48,639 nucleotides of DNA from Andeanibacterium sp035497315 (lineage in GTDB: Bacteria > Pseudomonadota > Alphaproteobacteria > Sphingomonadales > Sphingomonadaceae): positions 1 to 48,639 of the forward strand of contig DATJDU010000031.1 of the NCBI GenBank assembly GCA_035497315.1. The letters run 5' to 3'. The notes beneath the pieces are model-generated. The model did no database searches. It was not told where the DNA came from and saw only the letters and a program-made list of their open reading frames with translations. The translations under genes and the position numbers were made by a program. Positions 7,989-14,537 of the stretch are shown here, piece by piece (positions within the stretch are counted from its first letter, which is position 1; every line of letters starts with the position of its first letter).

Positions 7989-9358
7989 CAGAAGCTCTCT
8001 TCGTAAACCCGCGTGATATCGCCGCCCCATGGGCCGTTGTAGAGGTCCAGCAGGCGCTGGGCAGGGACGGTGCCGCTTTCGGCAATATCGAACAATTCGT
8101 TCAGATAGCCGGTCTCATTATCGCCGGCGGCATTGAGACGGGCGCGGGCGGAAAGGCCGGAACGGGCGATGTCCAGCACTTCGCGGGCAATGTCCTTCAG
8201 CTTGCGGCCGCCGGGGATGGGCGCGTCGAGCGCGAGCTTGGGCACGGCGTTGCGCAGGGCCTCGCGCTCCTCCATCGTCCAGTCCTTTACCACGTCCCAT
8301 GCGGCGTCGAGCGCGCCCGAATCGTAGAGCAGGCCCACCCACAGCGCCGGGAGCGCGCAGATGCGGCCCCAGGGCCCGCCATCGGCGCCGCGCATTTCAA
8401 GGAAGCTCTTGAGGCGCACTTCGGGGAAGGCGGTGGAAAGGTGATCCTGCCAGTCGCCCTCGGTCGGCAATTCGCCGGGCAGGGCGGGCAATTCGCCCTT
8501 CAGGAAGTCGCGGAAGCTCTGTCCGGCGGCATCGATATATTTCCCGTCGCGGAAGACGAAATACATCGGCACGTCGAGCATGTAGTCGACATAGCGTTCA
8601 TAGCCGAAGCCATCCTCGAACACGAAAGGCAGCATGCCGGTGCGCTGCGGATCGGTGTCCGACCAGATGTGGCTGCGATAGGAAAGGAAGCCGTTCGGCT
8701 TGCCCTCGGTGAAGGGCGAATTGGCGAAGAGCGCAGTGGCCAGCGGCTGGAGCGCCAGCGATGTGCGGAACTTCTTCGCCATGTCGGCTTCGCTGCCATA
8801 ATCCAGATTGACCTGGATGGTGCAGGTGCGCAGCATCATGTCGAGGCCCATCGTGCCCACGCGCGGCATGTGCCGCATCATGATGGCATAGCGGCCCTTG
8901 GGCATGACGGGCAGTTCTTCGCGGGTCTTGTCGGGCCACATGCCCAAGCCGAGGAAGCCGATACCGAACTTTTCGCCGATTTCCTTCACCTGGCTCAGGT
9001 GGCGGCCGGTTTCGGCGCAGGTCTGGTGCAGGTTCTCCAGCGGCGCGCCCGACAGTTCGAGCTGGCCGGCAGGTTCGAGGCTGACCGCCCCATCCGCGCC
9101 GGACATGGCAATGATGTTGCCGCCTTCTTCCACCGGCTCCCAGCCATAGTCCTTCAGGGCCAGCAGCATGTCGCGGATGCCGTGGGGTTCGTCATAGGAA
9201 GGGGCGTGATGATCGCCATGGGCGAAGACCAGCTTCTCATGCTCCGTGCCGATCCGCCACGCGCTCGCGGGCTTCTCGCCGGCCTGCATGGGGGCCGCGA
9301 GTTGGTCGCGGCTTTCGATCAGCCGCTCCTCTCCATCTGACGCTGTGCGCGTGCTCAT
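7988..9358 (-). CDS. gshA: Glutamate–cysteine ligase (plant/alphaproteobacterial type)
   Basis: A 456-residue gamma-glutamylcysteine synthetase that joins glutamate and cysteine using ATP, the first step of glutathione synthesis. It belongs to the GCS2-type family shared by alphaproteobacteria and plants rather than to the E. coli GshA family; WRIGTEHEKL near the N-terminus and MPRVGTMGLDMML in the middle are characteristic. The frame stays open to 9613, but those extra codons look non-family and overlap the rsmE region. The ATG at 9358 (MSTRTASDG) gives the expected length. gshB is not in this window. The downstream monooxygenase is coupled by a one-base overlap. Confidence 0.94.
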   Translation of the reverse strand: MSTRTASDGEERLIESRDQLAAPMQAGEKPASAWRIGTEHEKLVFAHGDHHAPSYDEPHGIRDMLLALKDYGWEPVEEGGNIIAMSGADGAVSLEPAGQLELSGAPLENLHQTCAETGRHLSQVKEIGEKFGIGFLGLGMWPDKTREELPVMPKGRYAIMMRHMPRVGTMGLDMMLRTCTIQVNLDYGSEADMAKKFRTSLALQPLATALFANSPFTEGKPNGFLSYRSHIWSDTDPQRTGMLPFVFEDGFGYERYVDYMLDVPMYFVFRDGKYIDAAGQSFRDFLKGELPALPGELPTEGDWQDHLSTAFPEVRLKSFLEMRGADGGPWGRICALPALWVGLLYDSGALDAAWDVVKDWTMEEREALRNAVPKLALDAPIPGGRKLKDIAREVLDIARSGLSARARLNAAGDNETGYLNELFDIAESGTVPAQRLLDLYNGPWGGDITRVYEESF

Positions 9359-9410
9359 AGCGGCGCCGTTAGGCCAGGAAAGGGCGCTGCGCCAGCGCAA
9401 ATTGACAGTG

Positions 9411-10160
9411 TCATTCGGACCAGTCTCCGGCAGCCGCCATCCACAGGGCAGAGGCTGCGATTGCGGCGGTTTCGCCGCGCAGGATGCGGGGGCCGAGCGT
9501 GATTGCCCGGGCCGCGGGATGGGCGCGGATCGCACGGCGTTCCGCATCGTCGAACCCGCCTTCGGGGCCGACCAGCAGGGCTGCAGGGCCCTTCGTGGCG
9601 GCAAAGGCGGCATGGGCAGGCTCGCCCCCCAATTCGTCGGCGAAGAACAGGGCGCGGGATTCGTCCCAGCCTTTCAGCAGCGCGTCGAGCTTCACCGGAT
9701 CGGCGAGGCGGGGCAGGGCAGTGCGCGCGCATTGCTCGGCAGCTTCGGCCACCAGCGCGCGGGCGCGTTCGAGATTGAGCTTGTCGGCCACGCAGCGTCT
9801 TGTGAGCACCGGCTGGATCATGCGCACGCCCAGTTCGGTCGCCTTTTCCAGCACCAGATCGAAGCGATCCTTCTTGAGCAGTGCGGCGCAGAGGGTGAAA
9901 TCCGGCACCTCCTCCCGCTCGCGCAGGCGCTCGGCCACTTCCAGCACCACGTCGCGCTTGCCGGTGGAGAGCACGCGCGCGGCCCATTCGCCGGTCTCGT
10001 CATCGCACAGCACCACTGCGTCGCCTTCGCCCACGCGCATTACCCGGGCGAGGTAATTGGCCGGATTGCCGTGCAGGGTCACTGCGGCCCCGGCCGCCAG
10101 CGGGCCGGGAACGAACAGGCGCGGCGCGCTGCGCGGCGGCCAGGCGGGAGTGGCGGGCAT
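9411..10160 (-). CDS. rsmE: 16S rRNA (uracil1498-N3)-methyltransferase RsmE
   Basis: A 249-residue SPOUT-class methyltransferase that makes m3U1498 in 16S rRNA of the 30S subunit. The C-terminal trefoil knot is recognisable from LLVGPEGGFDDAE and TLGPRILRGETAAIAA, the S-adenosylmethionine loop motifs of RsmE; the N-terminal PUA-like domain opens with PRLFVPGPL. The ATG at 10160 (MPATPAW) was chosen because upstream in-frame codons overlap the end of the peptidase gene. It lies 17 bases after that stop and about 50 bases before gshA, so the three probably share a transcript. Confidence 0.93.
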   Translation of the reverse strand: MPATPAWPPRSAPRLFVPGPLAAGAAVTLHGNPANYLARVMRVGEGDAVVLCDDETGEWAARVLSTGKRDVVLEVAERLREREEVPDFTLCAALLKKDRFDLVLEKATELGVRMIQPVLTRRCVADKLNLERARALVAEAAEQCARTALPRLADPVKLDALLKGWDESRALFFADELGGEPAHAAFAATKGPAALLVGPEGGFDDAERRAIRAHPAARAITLGPRILRGETAAIAASALWMAAAGDWSE

Positions 10161-10177
10161 GGTCGGCTGTTTTGCGC

Positions 10178-11572
10178 TTACTTCAGAATCTCGCGCAGCA
10201 GCGTTTCCCACTGCTTCACGCCGGGATCGATCGTGGCAACCGGCAGGCGTTCGTTGAGGCCATGCGCGAATTCATCGTCCGGCCGCATGAAGATCGCCGA
10301 CACGCCGTAGCTGGGGATGCCCAGCGCCCGGAAATACATGGAATCGCTGGCCCCCGCGCTCATCTGCGGCACTACGGTCAGGCCCGGCGCGCGTTCATGC
10401 ACGGCCTTGGTCACCGCATCCATCATATCCTTGCGCAGCGGGCTTTCGGGGGATTCGATCGAGCCATCGTCCATCATTTCCAGCGTCACGCGCGGATCGT
10501 CGATCAGCTTCTTCAGGATTTCGCCCGCCTGCACGCGCGATGTGCCGGGGAAGATGCGGCAATTGATATTCGCTGTCACCGATTGCGGCAGCGCATTGGC
10601 CGCATGTCCGCCATTCACCATGGTCGGCACGCAAGTGGTGCGGACCAGCCCGATATATTCGGAGTGGGAGGAAAGCAGATCGGCCGCTTCCTTGTTCGCG
10701 GGATCGGCGGCAAAGGCCAGCATCGCGGGGGCGACATCGGCCGGGGCAGCCTTGGCGGTACCCTCCCAATAGGCCTTGGTCAGCGGGCTGAGCTGCGGCG
10801 GAAAGCGATAGGCATCCACCTTGGCCAGCGCGCGCGACATGGCGCCGATGGCGTTGAAGCTGCCCGGGCGGCTGGAATGGCCGCCTTCGTCGGTGACGGT
10901 CAGCTTGAAATCGGCATAGGATTTCTCTGCCGCCTGCACGCTGTACACAATCGGGCGGAAATCGCTGGACAGTTCCCCGCCGCCGCCATCGCCATTGATC
11001 ACCAGATCGGCATCCTTCAGCGCCTCGGCCAGCTTGGCGGTGGAGCGCATCAGCGTTTCCTCATCGCCCGAAATGCCGAGCACCAGATCGCGCGAGGGCA
11101 CCCAGCCGGAACGCTTGAGCTTCATCACGGCGGCCAGCATCATCGCCGTATCGCCCTTGTTGTCGGAAGAACCTCGCCCGAAGACATAGCCGTTTTCCAC
11201 CACGGCGGTGAAGGGATCGCGTTCCCAATCTTCCGGCTTGGCTTCCACCACATCGAGATGGACATTCACTACCACCGGCTTCGCCTTGCGATCCTTGCCC
11301 GGATAGCGGGCAATGAAATAGCCCGTATCGGTGCCTTCCACGGGGGTGAAGGAAATGTCCTTCGGATCGAAGCCCGCCGCCACGAGCCGCGCGGTGAGCT
11401 TTTCCGCCAGCTTGGGCACATTGCCGCGCCCGGCCACGGTGGGTACTTCGATCGCTTCCTTGAGGATTTCCAGCGCCTCCAGCCCGGCGGGCGTGGTGGG
11501 AGCGGTTTGCGCTTGGGCCATCGCGGGCAGGGCAAGAGCCAGGGCGGAAATGGCGAGAGGGAAGGCGCGCAT
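10178..11572 (-). CDS. Exported M20-family metallopeptidase
   Basis: A 464-residue zinc peptidase of the M20 (ArgE/DapE/CPG2) family. A signal peptide of about 22 residues ending in AMAQAQ sends it to the periplasm. Metal-binding motifs are VNVHLDVV (first ligand and catalytic Asp), GRGSSDNKGD (bridging Asp), GDEE (catalytic Glu and ligand) and a late His in the C-terminal segment. It probably releases residues from small peptides or N-acylated amino acids. The ATG at 11572 is preceded by AAGGA at good spacing. The longer frame to 11725 overlaps the ubiA promoter region and lacks family similarity. Confidence 0.9.
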   Translation of the reverse strand: MRAFPLAISALALALPAMAQAQTAPTTPAGLEALEILKEAIEVPTVAGRGNVPKLAEKLTARLVAAGFDPKDISFTPVEGTDTGYFIARYPGKDRKAKPVVVNVHLDVVEAKPEDWERDPFTAVVENGYVFGRGSSDNKGDTAMMLAAVMKLKRSGWVPSRDLVLGISGDEETLMRSTAKLAEALKDADLVINGDGGGGELSSDFRPIVYSVQAAEKSYADFKLTVTDEGGHSSRPGSFNAIGAMSRALAKVDAYRFPPQLSPLTKAYWEGTAKAAPADVAPAMLAFAADPANKEAADLLSSHSEYIGLVRTTCVPTMVNGGHAANALPQSVTANINCRIFPGTSRVQAGEILKKLIDDPRVTLEMMDDGSIESPESPLRKDMMDAVTKAVHERAPGLTVVPQMSAGASDSMYFRALGIPSYGVSAIFMRPDDEFAHGLNERLPVATIDPGVKQWETLLREILK

Positions 11573-11709
11573 GGAAATTCCTTGCAGAGGGGCGATTGGA
11601 TGCGCCTTTGTTGCGCGATGCGTTGTCATGCGCAACCCATGTCGCACCGGGGAGAGAGCACGAGACGCACAGCTTTCGTGCAAGGGGCGAATGGAGTAGG
11701 GGCTCCCCC

Positions 11710-12627
11710 ATGATCCGACCCGCACCGGCCAGCGATATCGTCCCCGATAGCGAGCACAAGGGCCTCGTTGCCCGCCTTCCCTTGCCGCTGCGCGATCTTG
11801 CGCTGCTGGCCCGGTTCGATCGGCCGATCGGCTGGTGGCTGCTGTTCTGGCCCGGCGCCTGGGGTGTGTGGCTGACGGGGGCGGGCGTACAATGGCAGCT
11901 CCTCTTGTGGATGCTGCTGGGCTGCGTCGCCATGCGCGGGGCAGGCTGCGTCTATAATGACATTGTCGATGCCGATATCGACCGGCAGGTCGCCCGCACG
12001 GCCCAGCGCCCGGTGGCGAGCGGCAGGGTGAGCAAGACGGTCGCGTGGATATGGCTGCTGGCGCTGTGCGCGGTGGGCCTTGTGGTGCTGCTGCAATTGC
12101 GCCCTGTGGCGCAATTGGTGGCGCTGGGCAGCCTCGCGCTGGTGGCCGCCTATCCCTTCATGAAGCGCATCACCGGCTGGCCGCAGGCATGGCTGGGGCT
12201 GGTCTTCACCTGGAGCGCGCCGGTCGGCTGGATCGCGCTCAGGGGCGACCGGCTGGACGTGCTTGCCGCGCTTTATGCCGGGGCGATCCTGTGGTGCATC
12301 GGCTATGACACGATTTACGCCCTGCAGGACCGTGAGGACGATGCGCTGGTCGGTGTCGGCTCCAGTGCGCTTTCGCTGGGCGGGAATGTCCGCGCCGGGG
12401 TGGGGGCATTTTTCGGCGGGGCGGTGTTCTTCTTCGGGCTGGCTATCTGGCTGCTGCGCGCTGACTGGCTGGCGCTGCTGGCATTGGCCCCGGCGGCGGC
12501 GCATTTTGCGTGGCAGGTGCTGACGCTCGATCCCGATGATGGGGCCAATGCCCTCGCGCGCTTCCGCTCCAACCGTTTTGCCGGGCTGCTGGTGGCGGCG
12601 GCCTGTTTTGTGGCGGGGAACGCTTGA
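11710..12627 (+). CDS. ubiA: 4-hydroxybenzoate polyprenyltransferase
   Basis: A 305-residue membrane prenyltransferase that attaches the polyprenyl tail to 4-hydroxybenzoate in ubiquinone synthesis. Two aspartate-rich motifs bind the Mg-diphosphate: NDIVDADID near residue 84 and YDTIYALQDREDD near residue 200. Around eight or nine hydrophobic helices are visible. The start at 11710 (MIRPAPASD) gives the family length; upstream codons lie in the divergent M20 leader. FDRPIGWWLLFWPG at the N-terminus is typical of UbiA. Other prenyltransferases share the motifs, but the whole sequence fits UbiA best. Confidence 0.94.
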   Translation: MIRPAPASDIVPDSEHKGLVARLPLPLRDLALLARFDRPIGWWLLFWPGAWGVWLTGAGVQWQLLLWMLLGCVAMRGAGCVYNDIVDADIDRQVARTAQRPVASGRVSKTVAWIWLLALCAVGLVVLLQLRPVAQLVALGSLALVAAYPFMKRITGWPQAWLGLVFTWSAPVGWIALRGDRLDVLAALYAGAILWCIGYDTIYALQDREDDALVGVGSSALSLGGNVRAGVGAFFGGAVFFFGLAIWLLRADWLALLALAPAAAHFAWQVLTLDPDDGANALARFRSNRFAGLLVAAACFVAGNA

Positions 12628-12642
12628 GGAAAAGCCTCACCT

Positions 12643-12667
12643 ATCCTCGCTCAGGCTGAGCGGGGAT
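12643..12667. terminator. Hairpin between convergent ubiA and VOC gene
   Basis: ATCCTCGCTCA pairs with TGAGCGGGGAT (11 pairs, one G-T) around a three-base loop. No clear T run follows on either strand, so its use as a terminator is an inference from position. Confidence 0.5.
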
Positions 12668-12676
12668 GGGGGAGTG

Positions 12677-13063
12677 TTACCGATAACTCACCACCTCAAA
12701 CTCGATCCCATCCCAGTCGAAGAAATAGAACCGCCGTCCCGGCGCGTAGTCGGCGTGGTTGAAAGGCTTCAGGCCCGCCGCCTTCACCACCTCTTCCGCA
12801 GCATCCAGATCGTCCACCAGCAGGCCGACGTGGTTGAGCGGCACGCCCTTGGCAAAGCGATCATGCGGCGCCTCGTCGGTGTAGAGCGCGAGATAGGTCA
12901 GTTCGTCCCCCACATGGATCGTCCATCCGCCCAGCGTGGAGGGGCCGCGCCAGCGTTCGTGCCAGCCCAGCAGATCCTGCAGCAGGGCAGAGAGGCGTTC
13001 GGGATCGGAGACGGTCAGATTGGCATGTTCGAGCTGCCCGCGAGCGCCATTTTTCAGTGTCAT
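12677..13063 (-). CDS. VOC (glyoxalase/dioxygenase superfamily) protein
   Basis: A 128-residue vicinal-oxygen-chelate protein with two beta-alpha-beta repeats. It opens with LEHANLTVSDPERL and has NHVGLLVDDLDAAEEVV in the second half and FYFFDWDGIEFEVV at the end. His in LEHAN, His in NHVG and Glu in FEVV are the usual metal ligands. The likely role is isomerase, lyase or binding activity on an electrophile. I prefer the ATG at 13063 because GAAGGA lies nine bases upstream; ATGs at 13072 and 13084 are alternatives that would place that site inside the gene. It is divergent from soxR and lies beside a SoxR-like box, which suggests redox control. Confidence 0.85.
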   Translation of the reverse strand: MTLKNGARGQLEHANLTVSDPERLSALLQDLLGWHERWRGPSTLGGWTIHVGDELTYLALYTDEAPHDRFAKGVPLNHVGLLVDDLDAAEEVVKAAGLKPFNHADYAPGRRFYFFDWDGIEFEVVSYR

Positions 13064-13144
13064 ATCGGCCATTCCTTCATTCATTTGTCTTGTGCGGGCG
13101 TTAGCCATCATGTTTCGCGAATCGCCGCGCTTGCCCCTTGTGCA

Positions 13145-13164
13145 ACCTCAAGCTAAGTTCAGGT
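13145..13164. promoter_or_regulatory. SoxR-box-like palindrome
   Basis: ACCTCAAGCT is followed directly by AAGTTCAGGT; 7 of 10 positions are dyad-symmetric. This resembles the SoxR operator built on CCTCAAG...CTTGAGG. On the minus strand TTGACC sits at its edge where a –35 element would lie, pointing at the VOC gene. It lies between the VOC start and the soxR start. Confidence 0.6.
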
Positions 13165-13203
13165 CAAGCTATCGGTTCGTGTTTTGGGTGTGGGGATTCC
13201 GCG

Positions 13204-13644
13204 ATGGGCAATGACCAGTTGATTCCAATCGGCACTCTCGCGCGCCGCACCGGCGTGGCGGTTTCGGCCATCCGCTTCTACGAAGCGCGGGGCTTGCTGA
13301 CTTCGCTGCGCACCGGCGGGAACCAGCGGCGCTTCCTGCGATCCGATATCCGGCGGGTGTCCTTCATCCTCATCGCGCAGAAACTAGGTCTGGGGCTTGC
13401 GGAGATCGAGGCGGAACTGGCCCAGCTTCCGCAGGGGCGCACGCCTTCGATCAATGATTGGCAGCGCATCAGCCGGTCCATGCGCGTGGCGATTGACGAG
13501 AAGATCACGCTCCTCACCCGCACCCGCAGCCAGCTCGATCAATGTATCGGCTGCGGCTGCCTCAGCCTGCACAAATGCCAACTCTACAACAAGGATGACC
13601 GGATGTCGGCCAAGGGGCCGGGGCCGCAGCTGGTTTTGGGGTAG
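13204..13644 (+). CDS. soxR: Redox-sensing MerR-family activator SoxR
   Basis: A 146-residue MerR-family regulator. The N-terminal winged helix-turn-helix (about residues 8–75, IGTLARRTGVAVSAIRFYEA) is followed by a dimerising coiled coil. The C-terminal cluster motif is Cys114-x2-Cys117-x-Cys119-x5-Cys125 (CIGCGCLSLHKC), which holds the [2Fe-2S] centre that senses redox-cycling drugs and superoxide. I took the ATG at 13204 (MGNDQL); an upstream in-frame start at 13138 would put the operator inside the gene. No soxS is adjacent, as expected outside enterobacteria, where SoxR directly controls a few detoxification genes. The divergent VOC gene is the obvious candidate target. Confidence 0.95.
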   Translation: MGNDQLIPIGTLARRTGVAVSAIRFYEARGLLTSLRTGGNQRRFLRSDIRRVSFILIAQKLGLGLAEIEAELAQLPQGRTPSINDWQRISRSMRVAIDEKITLLTRTRSQLDQCIGCGCLSLHKCQLYNKDDRMSAKGPGPQLVLG

Positions 13645-13668
13645 CTGTCGCATTCGCCCTGCACCATA

Positions 13669-13722
13669 TTTTTATCCGGGCTTAATTGCCTTTCTCCGGC
13701 GGGTAATATATCCGGGTAAAAA
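13669..13722. repeat. Long-armed inverted repeat upstream of the GIY-YIG gene
   Basis: TTTTTATCCGG (13669–13679) can pair with CCGGGTAAAAA (13712–13722): 11 pairs with one G-T, around an AT-rich 32-base loop. It could be the soxR terminator or a regulator site for the following gene. The exact minus-strand 11-mer TTTTTACCCGG recurs upstream of mucR at 40698–40708. Confidence 0.5.
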
Positions 13723-13743
13723 TGGTTAGGCGAAGGGCCGGTG

Positions 13744-14079
13744 ATGGAACAGGAAAAACGCCGCGCGGCAGTGGCGGCTTACAAGGAACGGGAAGTCGTA
13801 CCCGGCATCTATGCGGTGCGCTGCGCGCCGACCGGTGAGTGCTGGGTGGGGCGGGCGCCCGATCTTGCGACCATCCACAATCGCCTGTGGTTTACCCTGC
13901 GTCACGGATCATGCCCGCATCGCACATTGCAGCAGGCATGGCGTGAACACGGACCCGAGGCCTTCAGTTTTGAGCGGGTCGAGGAACTGGACCCCGAAGA
14001 GCTGGGCTTTGCGCTCGACCGCGTGATTGGCGAACGCCACCAGCATTGGTGCGAGCAACTCTCGGCCCGCCGGATTTGA
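13744..14079 (+). CDS. GIY-YIG nuclease-fold protein (first of two)
   Basis: A 111-residue protein with a GIY-YIG-like start, PGIYAVRCAPTGECWVG (about residues 20–36), in which WVG replaces YIG. A helical part with the conserved-looking HRTLQQAWREHG follows. GIY-YIG proteins are small nucleases, but this short subgroup has no tested function that I know. The ATG at 13744 has an AAGGG about eight bases upstream; a GTG directly before it is possible. It is not similar to the second GIY-YIG gene beyond the fold. Confidence 0.72.
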   Translation: MEQEKRRAAVAAYKEREVVPGIYAVRCAPTGECWVGRAPDLATIHNRLWFTLRHGSCPHRTLQQAWREHGPEAFSFERVEELDPEELGFALDRVIGERHQHWCEQLSARRI

Positions 14080-14120
14080 AGGGGCTGGGGGCGATGCTGA
14101 CTCTTGCCAACCCAACCCCG

Positions 14121-14150
14121 CTCATCCTGAGCTTGTCGAAGGACGCGCGC
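14121..14150 (+). repeat. REP-like repeat, left copy
   Basis: CTCATCCTGAGCTTGTCGAA followed by GGACGCGCGC. This is a dispersed imperfect palindrome (TCCTGAGC...GTCGAAGGA) common in alphaproteobacterial intergenic DNA. It lies just before the second GIY-YIG gene and is inverted relative to the copy at 14482–14511. Confidence 0.7.
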
Positions 14151-14168
14151 AAAGGGTAGCCCCGGGCA

Positions 14169-14453
14169 ATGGAATTCTTCGCTTACCTCCTGCGCTGCAA
14201 CGACGGTTCCTACTACGCTGGCCATACTGACGACCTCGAAGTTCGAGTTGCGCAGCATCAGGCGGGGGCGCTTGCCGGCTACACAGCCGGGCGCGGGCCG
14301 GTCACGCTCGTCTGGTCAGAGAGCTTTCCCTCGCGCGACGACGCATTCGCTGCTGAACGCAGGATCAAGGGTTGGAGCCGGGCAAAGAAGGAAGCGTTGA
14401 TCGCGGGAGATTGGGAAAAGCTCCGCCAGCTATCCCGCAATCGGCAAAGCTGA
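14169..14453 (+). CDS. GIY-YIG nuclease family protein (second, YhbQ-like)
   Basis: A 94-residue protein of the YhbQ/UPF0213 group. The domain starts FAYLLRCNDGSYYAGHTDDL, matching the GIY and YIG positions, followed by the arginine in EVRVAQHQ and a C-terminal AERRIKGWSRAKKEALI, a signature of this group. Members are single-domain GIY-YIG proteins; E. coli YhbQ has reported nuclease activity. The gene is tightly framed by inverted REP-like repeats at 14121–14150 and 14482–14511, and a strand-converging smc gene follows. Confidence 0.88.
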   Translation: MEFFAYLLRCNDGSYYAGHTDDLEVRVAQHQAGALAGYTAGRGPVTLVWSESFPSRDDAFAAERRIKGWSRAKKEALIAGDWEKLRQLSRNRQS

Positions 14454-14481
14454 CTGAATGGTGCGATGGGCTGGGGGCAGC

Positions 14482-14511
14482 GCGCGTCCTTCGACAGGCT
14501 CAGGACGAGCG
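14482..14511 (-). repeat. REP-like repeat, right copy (inverted)
   Basis: GCGCGTCCTTCGACAGGCTC followed by AGGACGAGCG, the reverse complement of the left copy with a few changes. It lies between the GIY-YIG stop and the smc stop. Confidence 0.7.
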
Positions 14512-14537
14512 ATGTGGGGCGGCCTGCACAGGAGCCG

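Noticed and set aside
7990..9613. Longer GshA (start at 9613)
   Set aside because: The extra 85 codons run antisense-like through the intergenic and rsmE region; the ATG at 9358 gives the family N-terminus.
13138..13203. Upstream start for SoxR
   Set aside because: It would place the SoxR-like operator within the coding region and adds residues absent from the family.
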